Shown here: positions 37,677-49,363 of the stretch, one piece after another | Layout: every line of letters starts with the position of its first letter | Position numbering within the stretch: position 1 is the first letter of the stretch | Origin: Lentilactobacillus parakefiri | Lineage (GTDB): Bacteria > Bacillota > Bacilli > Lactobacillales > Lactobacillaceae | Assembly: GCF_002157585.1 (NCBI RefSeq) | Contig: NZ_BDGB01000025.1 | Span: 1-51,259, forward strand | Reading direction: 5' to 3' | Length of the DNA: 51,259 nucleotides | Translations under genes and position numbers: made by a program | Notes under the pieces: model-generated | What the model was told of the DNA's origin: nothing | Database searches by the model: none | The model's input: only the letters and a program-made list of their open reading frames with translations

Positions 37677-38249
37677 ATGGACTTACTTAAGCAACGCATT
37701 TTGGAGGACGGCACTGTATTGCCAGGAAACGTGTTAAAGGTCGACAACTTTTTAAATCACCAAGTAGATGCGAAGTTAATGGATCAAATTGGTGCCGAAT
37801 TTGCCCGATTGTTCAAAGATGAAGGAGTGACCAAAGTTGTGACGGTTGAATCTTCTGGAATTGCGCCAGCGCTGACAACGGCGATTCATATGGATGTTCC
37901 CTTGATTTTTGCCAGGAAGCATAAGAGTTTAACCTTGACCGATAACCTGTACACCGCCAGCGTCTATTCTTATACTAAGCAAGTTAGTAACGACATCAGT
38001 ATTGATAAGCGTTTTTTGAAGCCGGATGATCGAATTTTAATTATTGATGATTTTCTGGCAAATGGTCAGGCTGTTCAGGGACTGTTGGAGATTGCGAACT
38101 TGGCAAAGGTTAAAGTTGCTGGGGTTGGTATTGTCATCGAAAAGAGCTTTCAAAAGGGGCACACCATGATTGAAAAATCCGGTGTCCGACTGGAGTCTCT
38201 GGCTCGAATTGCTTCTCTGGACAACCAAGAAGTCACATTTGTGGATTAA
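37677..38249 (+). CDS. xpt: Xanthine phosphoribosyltransferase
   Basis: Xpt converts xanthine and PRPP into XMP in purine salvage. The 190-residue product starts [25 protein letters not shown] in two typical blocks and has the PRPP loop [17 protein letters not shown] 37677 follows AAAGGAAT. In many Firmicutes xpt is controlled by a purine riboswitch. Here only 14 bases separate it from the glucosaminidase gene and no riboswitch is seen, so it is probably expressed from that promoter. Confidence 0.94.
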   Translation: MDLLKQRILEDGTVLPGNVLKVDNFLNHQVDAKLMDQIGAEFARLFKDEGVTKVVTVESSGIAPALTTAIHMDVPLIFARKHKSLTLTDNLYTASVYSYTKQVSNDISIDKRFLKPDDRILIIDDFLANGQAVQGLLEIANLAKVKVAGVGIVIEKSFQKGHTMIEKSGVRLESLARIASLDNQEVTFVD

Positions 38250-38279
38250 ACTCGTGACAACCATGGTACGATAAGCTTA

Positions 38280-38291
38280 GTAAGTACTTAC
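38280..38291. promoter_or_regulatory. Perfect 12-bp palindrome before the purK-like gene
   Basis: GTAAGTACTTAC lies 36 bases before the purK-like start. A possible -10 box TACGAT (about 38267-38272) lies just upstream, so the palindrome would fall near the transcript start, a usual place for an operator. No matching -35 box or known regulator is recognised. Confidence 0.35.
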
Positions 38292-38327
38292 GATTAGTAA
38301 AATGACGATATGAAAGTAGTGAATTAA

Positions 38328-39488
38328 TTGGCAAACGCAAATGTTATCTATCCTGGGCAAACAATTGGGATTCTTGGAGATAGTATCAGTACACCGACCC
38401 TACTAGCTCGTGCAAAACAAATGGGCTTTAATGTTGGGATGTACAGTTCCAACGAGAATAGTAAAGCAATGGAACTGGCAGACTATAAATACATTGGCCC
38501 TTATACTGACAAGGAAACCCTAAAAATGTTTGCTGAACGATGCGTTGCAGTGATCTACGATAACCAATTTATCGATTCAGATGTTATTAGGTACATTTCC
38601 CAGTTTACAGCTGTGCCACAGCAGGATGGACTGCTCGATATCGTCCAGGACAGACTGATTGAACGAACATTTTTTGAAACCTTGAATATCAATATGGTAC
38701 CTTACTCGACGATCGTGACGTTGGAAGACATTTATCAAGCGATTAACTCAATCGGCTATCCGGCAATTTTAAAACCAATTCAACGCGGACTTAATGGTGG
38801 TAAGGAATTATTGATCAAAAGTCAGGCTGACATTGTTTTGGCGTCTGGCTTTTTGGATTCAGGAACCTATATTTTGGAGCCTTACGTCGAACACGATACC
38901 GATTACTCGGTGGTCGTTACGCGTACTGAGTCGGGGTCCATTGTGATGTTTCCACCGGTTGAAGTGATCTATGAAGGCGATCAGTTGATGACCGCGTACA
39001 CACCAGCGAAACTTGATCCCAGCGTGAAGAAGGAAATGACTCGAATTACCAATGAGATTGCCAACAATCTTGATTACGTTGGTACTTTTGAAGTGACCCT
39101 CTTCTTGGCCAAGAGTGGCTCAATCTACGTCAGCAGAGTTGCGCCCAAGTTGAGTCCTGCCGGATTTGTGTTTGATTATGCCGCAAATGCGGATGAATTT
39201 GAACAACATTTACGGGCAATTGCCGGGCTTCCCTTGACACAGATTATTCCTGGAATTGCCACTGTTTATCAAGCAATTCGCCAGCAGGAATATCAACGGG
39301 TTCAAACCCAGTGGGTCATTAAAGACAATTGGCACTTTACGTTTTATGGCAATGAACCGAGTGACGATCATCAGCTGGTCGGCCACGTTTTGATTCCGAC
39401 CGAATCCATTTCCGATACGTTAATTAAGCTTGAAGCCACAGGCATTTGGCATGACATAGATTACAAAACAAAATATAGCAACATGTAG
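38328..39488 (+). CDS. PurK-like ATP-grasp protein with altered active site
   Basis: The 386-residue product has the three-part layout of N5-carboxyaminoimidazole ribonucleotide synthase (PurK): Rossmann-like N-domain, ATP-grasp domain and C-domain (DEFEQHLRAIAGLPL is well kept). Several hallmark sites differ. The GGGQLG loop is GDSIST, the ATP lid GYDGKGQ is GLNGGKE, and the metal and substrate motif NEIAPRxHNSGH reads VSRVAPKLSPAGF, with the metal-binding Glu replaced by Ser. It stands alone before pcrA and not in a pur operon. It may be a paralogue with another substrate or a non-catalytic role. It starts at TTG 38328; the ribosome binding site is weak (GAAAGTAGTGA). Confidence 0.75.
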   Translation: MANANVIYPGQTIGILGDSISTPTLLARAKQMGFNVGMYSSNENSKAMELADYKYIGPYTDKETLKMFAERCVAVIYDNQFIDSDVIRYISQFTAVPQQDGLLDIVQDRLIERTFFETLNINMVPYSTIVTLEDIYQAINSIGYPAILKPIQRGLNGGKELLIKSQADIVLASGFLDSGTYILEPYVEHDTDYSVVVTRTESGSIVMFPPVEVIYEGDQLMTAYTPAKLDPSVKKEMTRITNEIANNLDYVGTFEVTLFLAKSGSIYVSRVAPKLSPAGFVFDYAANADEFEQHLRAIAGLPLTQIIPGIATVYQAIRQQEYQRVQTQWVIKDNWHFTFYGNEPSDDHQLVGHVLIPTESISDTLIKLEATGIWHDIDYKTKYSNM

Positions 39489-39490
39489 AG

Positions 39491-39512
39491 AGTCGGGAAG
39501 CCGACTTTTTTG
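39491..39512 (+). terminator. Terminator after the purK-like gene
   Basis: AGTCGG (39491-39496) pairs with CCGACT (39501-39506) around GAAG, followed by seven T in all (39506-39511). It starts two bases after the stop codon. Confidence 0.9.
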
Positions 39513-39519
39513 TTATAAT
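39511..39519 (+). promoter_or_regulatory. Extended -10 promoter of pcrA
   Basis: TGTTATAAT is an extended -10 (TGnTATAAT) that begins in the T-run of the preceding terminator. No -35 box is seen. The 11-base string TGTTATAATTG occurs again before rlmD (49298-49308), also next to a terminator. Confidence 0.65.
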
Positions 39520-39552
39520 TGAAAAGATAAATATGAGAGGATGGAATATTTA

Positions 39553-41787
39553 GTGGCAGAAGAAAGCTTATTAGCAGGATTAAACAAAGATCAAAAAGAC
39601 GCCGTTGTCCATACCGAAGGACCCGTCCTCATTATGGCCGGTGCCGGAAGTGGGAAGACACGGGTGTTAACGCACCGAATCGCCTACATAATTGAACACA
39701 ACCATATTATGCCGTGGCGGATTTTGGCGATTACTTTTACCAACAAAGCTGCCCGGGAAATGCGTGAACGGGTTTCCAAATTGTTGGGTGAAGGTGGCAA
39801 TGATGTGTGGGTTTCAACATTTCATGCTTTGTGTGTGCGGATTTTGCGTCGACATATCGATTTGCTGGGCTATAATAAAGCCTTCACGATCGCCGATACC
39901 AGCGAGCAGCGGACCCTTGTTAAACGGGTGCTGCGAGATTTAAACATTGACCCGAAAAAGTTTGATCCTAGAGCCGTGTTGTCAGCAATCTCCAATGCCA
40001 AGAATGATCTGCTCACGCCAAAAGCCTTCAAGGCTCAGGCCAATAGTGCTTTCGATCAAATCGTGGCTGACGTGTATGACCGTTATCAAGCGGAACTCAA
40101 GCAAAATGAATCACTGGACTTTGACGATTTAATTATGATTACCATCCAACTGTTTGATGAACATCAAGATGTTTTGGAATCTTATCAGGATAAATTTCAG
40201 TATATCCATGTGGATGAATATCAGGATACTAACGAGGCTCAGTACCGACTGGTAAATACCCTGGCTAAGAAGAACCGCAACATCTGTGTCGTCGGGGATG
40301 CCGATCAAAGTATTTACGGCTGGCGGGGCGCAAATATGCAGAACATTCTTGACTTCAAAAAAGATTATCCAGATGCGCATGTGACGTTGCTGGAGCAAAA
40401 TTACCGCTCAACAAAAACGGTGCTCGATGCCGCTAATTCGGTGATTGCTCACAATGACAACCGTGCTGACAAAAATTTATGGACTGAAAATCCCAAGGGA
40501 GATCAGATTTCATACTATCGTGGTCAGACTGAGAACGATGAGGCCAGATACGTTGTTGCCAAAATCCAAGAAGAAATGGCTAAACCCAAACGCAATTATG
40601 GCAGCTTTGCGATCCTATATCGGACTAACGCCCAGTCACGTGTGATTGAAGAGACACTGCTTAAATCAAATATTCCTTACACGATGGTCGGTGGCCATAA
40701 GTTCTATGACCGAAAGGAAATTCGAGATGCCTTGTCCTATCTGACCTTATTGGCCAACCCCAACGACTCGATGAGTTTTGAGCGGGTTATTAATGAACCC
40801 AAGCGTGGAATCGGCCAAGCCAGTATTGAGCGGCTAAGGCTATTTGCCAACGATCATCAATGGGGACTTCTCGAAGCGGCCAAAAATGTTGATTTAGCCA
40901 ACCAAATTTCGACACGTGCCAAAAATTCGATTGCCGCGTTTGAACAGACAATGCGCACGATTTCAGAGAAGCTGGATCAGTTGTCAATTACTGATATTAC
41001 TGAAGAACTTCTTGATAAGAGTGGCTACCTAAGCACCCTGAAAGCGTCAAAATCGTTGGAAGCCCAAACCAGGCTTGAAAACTTGGAAGAATTGATTTCT
41101 GTTACTCAAAAGTATGATGAAGAAAACGAGGGGGAAACCGGTCAACAGAACCTGGTGAATTTCTTAAGTGACTTAGCATTAGTTTCTGACCAAGATAGTC
41201 TGGAAGAGGACAACTCCCAGGTCACCTTGATGACGCTGCATGCTGCTAAGGGACTGGAATTTCCAGTCGTTTTCTTGATGGGAATGGAAGAAGGATTATT
41301 CCCACTTTCGCGGGCTGCCGCAGACGAATCGGAGCTTCAAGAAGAGCGCCGACTAGCCTATGTTGGGATTACCCGTGCCAAAGAAAAGCTCTATATTACC
41401 AATGCATACTCACGAATGCTGTATGGTCGTCTGCAAAACAATCCGGAGTCCCGTTTTGTGAATGAAATTAGTCCAGAACTCATCCATTCGGACAACCAAC
41501 AGCAAACCGAGTCACCATTAACAACCCCATTCGATCGCCGAACCAGAAGAGCAACCGCAACCACCTACCATCGACCTGGCAAAGCCGTTGAAAGCCTCAA
41601 AGGATCCGGTACCGATAAACTGGCCTGGGCAGTTGGCGATAAAGTTTCCCACAAGGCTTGGGGGACCGGTACGGTTGTTAAGGTTACCGGAGCCGGTGAG
41701 GATATGGAATTGGACATTGCATTTAAGCAGGAGGGGATCAAACGGTTGTTAGCTGCGTTTGCCCCAATTAAGAAACAGGAAAACTAA
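39553..41787 (+). CDS. pcrA: ATP-dependent DNA helicase PcrA (UvrD family)
   Basis: PcrA is a 3'-5' superfamily 1A helicase needed for repair, plasmid replication and clearing RecA or stalled polymerase. The 744-residue product has motif Ia/Walker A AGAGSGKT (near residue 32), motif II DEYQDTN (near 221), GDADQSIYGWRGA, TLMTLHAAKGLEFPVV and YVGITRA. Its C-terminus carries the Tudor-like RNA polymerase-binding domain (VGDKVSHKAWGTGTVVKV). I start at GTG 39553, which is at proper distance from GAGAGG. ATG 39541 directly abuts that site. It precedes ligA by 18 bases. Confidence 0.97.
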   Translation: MAEESLLAGLNKDQKDAVVHTEGPVLIMAGAGSGKTRVLTHRIAYIIEHNHIMPWRILAITFTNKAAREMRERVSKLLGEGGNDVWVSTFHALCVRILRRHIDLLGYNKAFTIADTSEQRTLVKRVLRDLNIDPKKFDPRAVLSAISNAKNDLLTPKAFKAQANSAFDQIVADVYDRYQAELKQNESLDFDDLIMITIQLFDEHQDVLESYQDKFQYIHVDEYQDTNEAQYRLVNTLAKKNRNICVVGDADQSIYGWRGANMQNILDFKKDYPDAHVTLLEQNYRSTKTVLDAANSVIAHNDNRADKNLWTENPKGDQISYYRGQTENDEARYVVAKIQEEMAKPKRNYGSFAILYRTNAQSRVIEETLLKSNIPYTMVGGHKFYDRKEIRDALSYLTLLANPNDSMSFERVINEPKRGIGQASIERLRLFANDHQWGLLEAAKNVDLANQISTRAKNSIAAFEQTMRTISEKLDQLSITDITEELLDKSGYLSTLKASKSLEAQTRLENLEELISVTQKYDEENEGETGQQNLVNFLSDLALVSDQDSLEEDNSQVTLMTLHAAKGLEFPVVFLMGMEEGLFPLSRAAADESELQEERRLAYVGITRAKEKLYITNAYSRMLYGRLQNNPESRFVNEISPELIHSDNQQQTESPLTTPFDRRTRRATATTYHRPGKAVESLKGSGTDKLAWAVGDKVSHKAWGTGTVVKVTGAGEDMELDIAFKQEGIKRLLAAFAPIKKQEN

Positions 41788-43833
<2,046 letters not shown>

Positions 43834-43850
43834 CAATGGAGGAACAAATC

Positions 43851-44993
43851 GTGAAAAAAATTATCCTGGGGATTTCAATCATTCTGTCGGGATTGATGTT
43901 GGCAGCGTGTGGCAGTGTTGATAATCTGTCAAAGGATACCAGCAATTCCAGCGGGTCTAAAACGAAGACCCAATTAACCGGCCAAACAAACACCGACTAT
44001 TACCAAGGTGTGATTAAGAATGGCCATTATCAGACCAGTAAATCTCGTGGTGTGAGTGTTTCCCAAGAGGCAAATCAGTTCAATATTAAGGGCTTTGAAA
44101 ATGGCTTGTTGGATATTTCCAAAAAGGAATTTTCAACTAAAAAGTATATTTTTCAAGAAGGCCAATATCTTTCTACCAATACGGTTGAAAATTGGTTGGG
44201 CCGCCAGTCAAAATCAAACCCAACCGGCCTAAATCCGGTTAAATCAAAATCAACCAACCCGACCACCCGAAACCCAATTTATCTTTCCCAAATTGATGAG
44301 CAGGATTTCATGACCCAAAGTGGAAAATCACTTCGCTTATCGGCAATGACGATTGGCTTGGGGATTAATTCGGTTGATTATTATAAGAAGACCGCATATG
44401 GTCCGACCTACCAAACTGACATTTCGGATGCCCAAGTTAAAAAGCAGGGTAAGGCAATTGCCAACCAAGTCATCAAGCGGCTGAGGCAAAGACGAGCACT
44501 GAAGAACATTCCGATCATCATCGCTTTATACAAGCAGGCGTCGGACGATAGTTTGGTTGGCGGCAATTTCTTTGCTTATTCAATGAATGATGACGGCGAG
44601 ACCAAGGTTAGCAAATGGAATAAAATTAATCAGAAGAACTATGTTTTCCCATTACAATCGAACAAAAAGGGCCCGAGTCAAAATGATGCTGATTCCTTTG
44701 ATAACTTCAAATCAGAGATTCAGGGATTCTTCCCGAACCTAAGTGGGGTTACCGCCCAGGCACAATACACCGATGGTTCATTGAGCGGCATGAATATCAG
44801 CATCACCACCCAATTTTATAGTCAGACTGAGATTATCAGTTTTACCCAATACATTCAAAATGCCGCTCAAAGATACCTGCCAGCCAATGCGCCAATTGAT
44901 ATTACCGTATCTTCGACCGAAGGCATTCAGAGTTTCTTGAGTCGAAAGCAAAATGAAAAGAAATTTTCAACGCATATTTTCAATAGTTATTAA
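43851..44993 (+). CDS. camS: CamS family sex pheromone-type lipoprotein
   Basis: The 380-residue product has a lipoprotein signal peptide with lipobox LAAC (Cys20), so it is anchored outside the membrane. The rest matches the CamS family, whose enterococcal members release a short pheromone from the signal peptide (cAM373). The signal sequence here is MKKIILGISIILSGLMLAAC. The mature function is unknown. I start at GTG 43851 after GGAGGA. An in-frame GTG at 43830 lies before that site and inside the ligA end. Confidence 0.9.
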   Translation: MKKIILGISIILSGLMLAACGSVDNLSKDTSNSSGSKTKTQLTGQTNTDYYQGVIKNGHYQTSKSRGVSVSQEANQFNIKGFENGLLDISKKEFSTKKYIFQEGQYLSTNTVENWLGRQSKSNPTGLNPVKSKSTNPTTRNPIYLSQIDEQDFMTQSGKSLRLSAMTIGLGINSVDYYKKTAYGPTYQTDISDAQVKKQGKAIANQVIKRLRQRRALKNIPIIIALYKQASDDSLVGGNFFAYSMNDDGETKVSKWNKINQKNYVFPLQSNKKGPSQNDADSFDNFKSEIQGFFPNLSGVTAQAQYTDGSLSGMNISITTQFYSQTEIISFTQYIQNAAQRYLPANAPIDITVSSTEGIQSFLSRKQNEKKFSTHIFNSY

Positions 44994-45018
44994 TTTCTAA
45001 AAAATGCGATTCTTTATA

Positions 45019-45027
45019 TGGTAGAAT
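45019..45027 (+). promoter_or_regulatory. Possible extended -10 promoter of gatCAB
   Basis: TGGTAGAAT (TG-n-TAGAAT) lies about 50 bases before gatC in an 83-base gap. No -35 box is at proper spacing. No terminator is seen after camS, so read-through is also possible. Confidence 0.4.
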
Positions 45028-45076
45028 TATTGTTGTTATTAAATTTTGGATATATTCAGAAGAGAGAAGGATTTCA

Positions 45077-45388
45077 ATGACTGAAAAGATCTCCGAAGAT
45101 CAAGTAAAACACGTTGCTGAATTGGCAAAGTTAAAAATTGCCGACGACCAGCTGCCATACTTTACAACCCAATTAGACCAAATCATCGGGTTGTTTGAAA
45201 CATTGAGTGAAGTGGACACTGATGGCGTTGAACCCACTAGTAGCGTAACCGATCAAATTAACGTCATGCGAGACGACATTGCCGAAAATTGGCATCAACG
45301 CCAAGCATTACTTGACAATGCACCTGATACGGCCGACGGTTACATTAGAGTGCCAACCATTATTGATGAAAGCGGGGATAATGAATAA
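45077..45388 (+). CDS. gatC: Asp-tRNA(Asn)/Glu-tRNA(Gln) amidotransferase subunit C
   Basis: GatC is the small belt subunit that holds GatA and GatB together. The 103-residue product has [20 protein letters not shown] near the start and the conserved [19 protein letters not shown] 45077 follows GAGAAGG. Its stop overlaps the gatA start (TAATG). Confidence 0.96.
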   Translation: MTEKISEDQVKHVAELAKLKIADDQLPYFTTQLDQIIGLFETLSEVDTDGVEPTSSVTDQINVMRDDIAENWHQRQALLDNAPDTADGYIRVPTIIDESGDNE

Positions 45389-46851
45389 TGAACTATTTTG
45401 ATCAATCACTTGCCAGCATTCACAAACAACTGGTCAATCAAGAAATCTCTGCAAAGGATTTGACGCAACAAACCTTGGACAACATCAAATCAGTTGATCC
45501 TGACATTAACGCTTTTATTACGGTTGATGACGAGGGAGCTCTCAAAAAGGCGGCAGATGTTGACGCCAAGGGGATCGATGCTGATAACGTCTTGTCCGGA
45601 ATGCCAATTGCGATTAAGGACAATATGGTGACCAAAGGGTTAACGACGACGGCGGCATCAAAAATTCTTGAAAACTTCAAGCCAATTTATGATGCTACGG
45701 CTGTCGATAAGTTGAACAAACTTGGAACAATCACTGTTGGTAAGACCAACATGGATGAGTTTGCCATGGGTGGTTCAACCGAAAACTCTGCATTTAAGAT
45801 TACTCATAACCCTTGGGATACCACCAAAGTTCCTGGTGGGTCATCAGGTGGTTCAGCGGCAGCAGTGGCTGCCGGCGAAGTCATTGCTGCGTTGGGTTCA
45901 GATACCGGTGGCTCAATTCGTCAGCCAGCTTCCTTTAATGGCGTTGTTGGCATGAAGCCAACTTATGGCCGGGTTTCACGATGGGGACTGATTGCCTTTG
46001 GTTCCAGTTTGGATCAAATTGGTCCGATCACTCGTAACGTCAGCGATAACGCAACAATTATGAATGCAATTGCCGGTCATGATAATCATGATTTGACCTC
46101 CTCAACTAAGGAAGTTCCCGATTTCACCAGTACTTTGGATAAGGGTGTTAAGGGCATGAAGATTGGTATCCCAACCGAATTCATGGCCCAGGGCTTGGAT
46201 GACGACATCAAACAGACTGTTTTAGACACCGCAGCAACCTTCAAAAAGTTGGGGGCAGACGTTGAAGAAGTTTCGCTTCCACATACCAAGTATGGTGTGG
46301 CCGCTTATTACATCATTTCTTCCTCCGAAGCATCCTCTAACCTGCAGCGTTTTGACGGCATTCGTTATGGTCGCCGGGCAAAAGACGTCAAGGATTTGGA
46401 AGACCTATACGTTAAATCGCGTTCAGAGGGTTTTGGCGACGAAGTTAAACGCCGGATTATGCTGGGAACATTTTCACTCTCAGCTGGTTTTTATGACGCC
46501 TACTTCAAGAAGGCCGCTCAAGTTCGAACCTTGATGATTAACGACTTTACCAATGTTTTCAAAGACTACGATTTGATCTTGGCACCAACTGCGCCAACGC
46601 CTGCTTATGGGATTGGTGAAGATGTTTCGGACCCGATGACGATGTATATGAATGATGTTTTGACTTTACCAGTTAACTTGGCCGGTTTACCAGGGATGTC
46701 AATTCCTGCCGGATTCTCTAATGGATTGCCAGTCGGCGTACAACTGATCGGTCGCCCATTCGATGAATTAACGGTTTACCAAGCTGGTAGCACATTTGAA
46801 CAAGAAACTGACTTTGCAAAACAAACACCGAAGATGGGAGGTAACAACTAA
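45388..46851 (+). CDS. gatA: Asp-tRNA(Asn)/Glu-tRNA(Gln) amidotransferase subunit A
   Basis: GatA releases ammonia from glutamine and sends it to GatB, so that misacylated Glu-tRNA(Gln) or Asp-tRNA(Asn) is corrected. The 487-residue product has the amidase triad Lys77 (MPIAIKDN), Ser152 ([11 protein letters not shown]) and Ser176 ([10 protein letters not shown]). It is coupled to gatC and gatB by one-base overlaps. Glutamine is probably charged indirectly in this organism. Confidence 0.98.
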   Translation: MNYFDQSLASIHKQLVNQEISAKDLTQQTLDNIKSVDPDINAFITVDDEGALKKAADVDAKGIDADNVLSGMPIAIKDNMVTKGLTTTAASKILENFKPIYDATAVDKLNKLGTITVGKTNMDEFAMGGSTENSAFKITHNPWDTTKVPGGSSGGSAAAVAAGEVIAALGSDTGGSIRQPASFNGVVGMKPTYGRVSRWGLIAFGSSLDQIGPITRNVSDNATIMNAIAGHDNHDLTSSTKEVPDFTSTLDKGVKGMKIGIPTEFMAQGLDDDIKQTVLDTAATFKKLGADVEEVSLPHTKYGVAAYYIISSSEASSNLQRFDGIRYGRRAKDVKDLEDLYVKSRSEGFGDEVKRRIMLGTFSLSAGFYDAYFKKAAQVRTLMINDFTNVFKDYDLILAPTAPTPAYGIGEDVSDPMTMYMNDVLTLPVNLAGLPGMSIPAGFSNGLPVGVQLIGRPFDELTVYQAGSTFEQETDFAKQTPKMGGNN

Positions 46852-48272
46852 TGAATTTTGAAACAACAATCGGGCTTGAAGTCCACGTTGAATTAAAAAC
46901 CAACTCCAAAATTTTTAGTCCATCTCCTGTAGAATTTGGTGATGAACCCAACTCTAATACCAACGTCATTGACTGGGGTTATCCTGGTGTTTTACCAACC
47001 ACTAATAAAGGGGTTGTTCATGACGGCATTATGGCCGGTCTGGCCCTTCACGCTCAAATTGAACGTCACCCGCACTTTGACCGAAAGAACTACTTCTATC
47101 CCGATAATCCTAAAGCTTACCAGATTACACAATCAGAAACCCCCATTGCTCATGACGGCTGGGTTGAAATTGATGTTGACGGTAAGAAAAAGAAAATTGG
47201 AATTGCTGAAATGCACATTGAAGAAGATGCTGGTAAGAACTCGCATGCTTCTGAATATTCTTACGTTGATTTAAACCGTCAGGGAACCCCATTGATTGAA
47301 ATTGTTTCCAAACCGGATATTTCTTCATCAGATGAAGCATACGCTTACTTGGAACAGTTGCGTCAGGTCATCCAGTTTACCGGTGTATCGGATGTCAAGA
47401 TGGAAGAAGGCTCCATGCGTGTTGATGTCAACATTTCAGTTCGTCCCGTTGGTCAACAAGAATATGGAACTAAGACTGAATTAAAGAACTTGAACTCCTT
47501 CACCTACGTTAAGAAGGGGCTGGCTTTTGAAGAGCAACGCCACCAACGGGTATTGATGTCTGGCGGTAAGATTGCTCAAGAAACCCGTCGTTTTAACGAG
47601 TCAACCGGCCAAACCATCTTGATGCGGACTAAGGAAGGTTCAGATGATTATCGTTACTTCCCAGAGCCTGATTTACCCGTACTGAACATTTCACAGGATT
47701 GGATTGACCAGATTCAAACAGAGCTGCCTGAGCTGCCTGCAAAGCGTCGTGAGCGTTATGTTAATGAACTCGGCATTACCGATTACGATGCGATGGTGAT
47801 TACTCAGACCAAGGAAATGTCTGATTTCTTCGATAAGATGATTGCTGCCGGCGCTGACGCCAAATTGGCAGCCAACTATCTGCAAGGCGACGTAAATGCT
47901 TATATGAACGATAATCAAGTCGAATTGCAAGATACCAAGATTACCCCTGAACATTTGGCTACTATGATCAAGTTAATTTCTGATGGCACAATTTCATCAA
48001 AGATGGCCAAGAAGGTCTTCAAGGCAATTACCAATGGAGAAGAGCCTAAGAAATTCGTTGAAGACAAGGGCATGGTTCAGTTGTCAGATCCAGCCAAACT
48101 CCAACCAATTGTGGACGAAGTCGTAGCGGCTAATCCACAATCCGTTGAAGATTTCCATAATGGTAAGGATCGGGCCATTGGGTTCTTGGTTGGTCAGATT
48201 ATGAAACAAACTCACGGGAAAGCTAACCCGCAGGTCATCAACAAAATGCTAAAGGATTCAATGAGTAAATAG
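46851..48272 (+). CDS. gatB: Asp-tRNA(Asn)/Glu-tRNA(Gln) amidotransferase subunit B
   Basis: GatB activates the tRNA-bound Glu or Asp with ATP and adds ammonia from GatA. The 473-residue product has the catalytic cradle ([50 protein letters not shown]) and the helical and YqeY tail domains ([15 protein letters not shown]). The ATG overlaps the gatA stop, with GGGAGG upstream. Confidence 0.98.
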   Translation: MNFETTIGLEVHVELKTNSKIFSPSPVEFGDEPNSNTNVIDWGYPGVLPTTNKGVVHDGIMAGLALHAQIERHPHFDRKNYFYPDNPKAYQITQSETPIAHDGWVEIDVDGKKKKIGIAEMHIEEDAGKNSHASEYSYVDLNRQGTPLIEIVSKPDISSSDEAYAYLEQLRQVIQFTGVSDVKMEEGSMRVDVNISVRPVGQQEYGTKTELKNLNSFTYVKKGLAFEEQRHQRVLMSGGKIAQETRRFNESTGQTILMRTKEGSDDYRYFPEPDLPVLNISQDWIDQIQTELPELPAKRRERYVNELGITDYDAMVITQTKEMSDFFDKMIAAGADAKLAANYLQGDVNAYMNDNQVELQDTKITPEHLATMIKLISDGTISSKMAKKVFKAITNGEEPKKFVEDKGMVQLSDPAKLQPIVDEVVAANPQSVEDFHNGKDRAIGFLVGQIMKQTHGKANPQVINKMLKDSMSK

Positions 48273-48287
48273 AAAGTCAGGATGGAT

Positions 48288-49286
48288 ATGCGAAAACGGG
48301 CTCGGGTTATATACAATCCCACTTCGGGAAGGGAACTTCTCAAGCAAAAGTTAGTCGATATTTTGAATATTTTTGAGCAAGCTGGTTATGAAACCAGCGC
48401 TTTTGCGACAACTCCTGCCAAAGATTCTGCCAAAAACGAGGCTCGTCGAGCGGCACAAGACGGCTTTGAACTTGTGGTAGCTGCCGGTGGGGATGGCACC
48501 ATCAATGAGGTGGTTAATGGTATTGCCCCGTTGAGGAAACGTCCTAAGATGGCGATTATTCCAGCCGGGACGACTAACGATTACGCAAGAGCGCTGCACA
48601 TTCCCAGAGAAGACCCGGTTGATGCCGCCAAAGTGGTCTTGAAGGATCAAACGCTGCGAATGGACATCGGTAAAGCCGGTGACAATTACTTCATCAACAT
48701 CGCAGCCGGCGGTTTATTAACCGAATTGACCTATGATGTTCCTTCAGACTTAAAGACTTTCTTCGGCTACTTGGCCTACTTGGTTCGTGGAGCTGAACTA
48801 CTACCGCGTATCAAACCAATTGAGATGGATCTGAAGTATGATGATGAGGAATTTAAGGGTAAGGCCTCGATGTTTTTCCTCGCCTTAACTAATTCAGTTG
48901 GTGGATTCGAGCAAATTGTTCCTGACGCTTCGTTAGATGATGGAAAATTCACCTTAATCATTGTGAAAACCAGCAACTTAGTTGAGATTCTCCACTTGGC
49001 TTCCAAGGTTCTTAATGGCGGCCGGCATGTCGATGATCCACGGATTATTTACAAAAAGGTTCGTAAAGTGACTGCCAAACCGGTCCATGATCGAATGCAG
49101 ATCAATTTGGACGGGGAATATGGGGGGGATGCACCAATGACTTTTGTTGATCTTAAGCAACATATTGAATTCTGTGCCAACACTGATGAGATTCCCGATG
49201 ACGCATATTCCGACGAAACCAACGAGATGCGTCGGGTTGAAAAGAACTTCGTCACAGGCGTTGACAAACTCCCTGATAAAGAATAG
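48288..49286 (+). CDS. dagK: Diacylglycerol kinase (YegS/DgkB type)
   Basis: DagK phosphorylates diacylglycerol released in lipoteichoic acid synthesis and returns it to phospholipid synthesis. The 332-residue product has YNPTSGRE, the nucleotide motif GGDGTINEV (from residue 67), and PAGTTNDYARAL. I start at ATG 48288 (MRKRARVIYNPTSG) after CAGGATGG. ATG 48282 abuts the ribosome binding site. It follows gatB by 15 bases, a frequent pairing in lactobacilli. Confidence 0.94.
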   Translation: MRKRARVIYNPTSGRELLKQKLVDILNIFEQAGYETSAFATTPAKDSAKNEARRAAQDGFELVVAAGGDGTINEVVNGIAPLRKRPKMAIIPAGTTNDYARALHIPREDPVDAAKVVLKDQTLRMDIGKAGDNYFINIAAGGLLTELTYDVPSDLKTFFGYLAYLVRGAELLPRIKPIEMDLKYDDEEFKGKASMFFLALTNSVGGFEQIVPDASLDDGKFTLIIVKTSNLVEILHLASKVLNGGRHVDDPRIIYKKVRKVTAKPVHDRMQINLDGEYGGDAPMTFVDLKQHIEFCANTDEIPDDAYSDETNEMRRVEKNFVTGVDKLPDKE

Positions 49287-49297
49287 TTTAATAAGAT

Positions 49298-49305
49298 GTT
49301 ATAAT
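49298..49305 (+). promoter_or_regulatory. Extended -10 promoter of rlmD
   Basis: TGTTATAAT (TG-n-TATAAT) overlaps the first bases of the hairpin at 49304-49336. No -35 box at proper spacing is seen; the TTGACA at 49261 is 33 bases away. Confidence 0.5.
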
Positions 49306-49336
49306 TGCGTTACGAAGCTTTCGTTTCGCAATTTTT
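49304..49336 (+). terminator. Terminator of dagK
   Basis: ATTGCG (49304-49309) pairs with CGCAAT (49327-49332). Past a T-T internal loop ACGAA (49312-49316) pairs with TTCGT (49320-49324). Five T follow. It may also act as a leader hairpin for rlmD if the overlapping promoter is used. Confidence 0.85.
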
Positions 49337-49363
49337 GTTTCTAGGAATTAAAAAGGTGAATAA

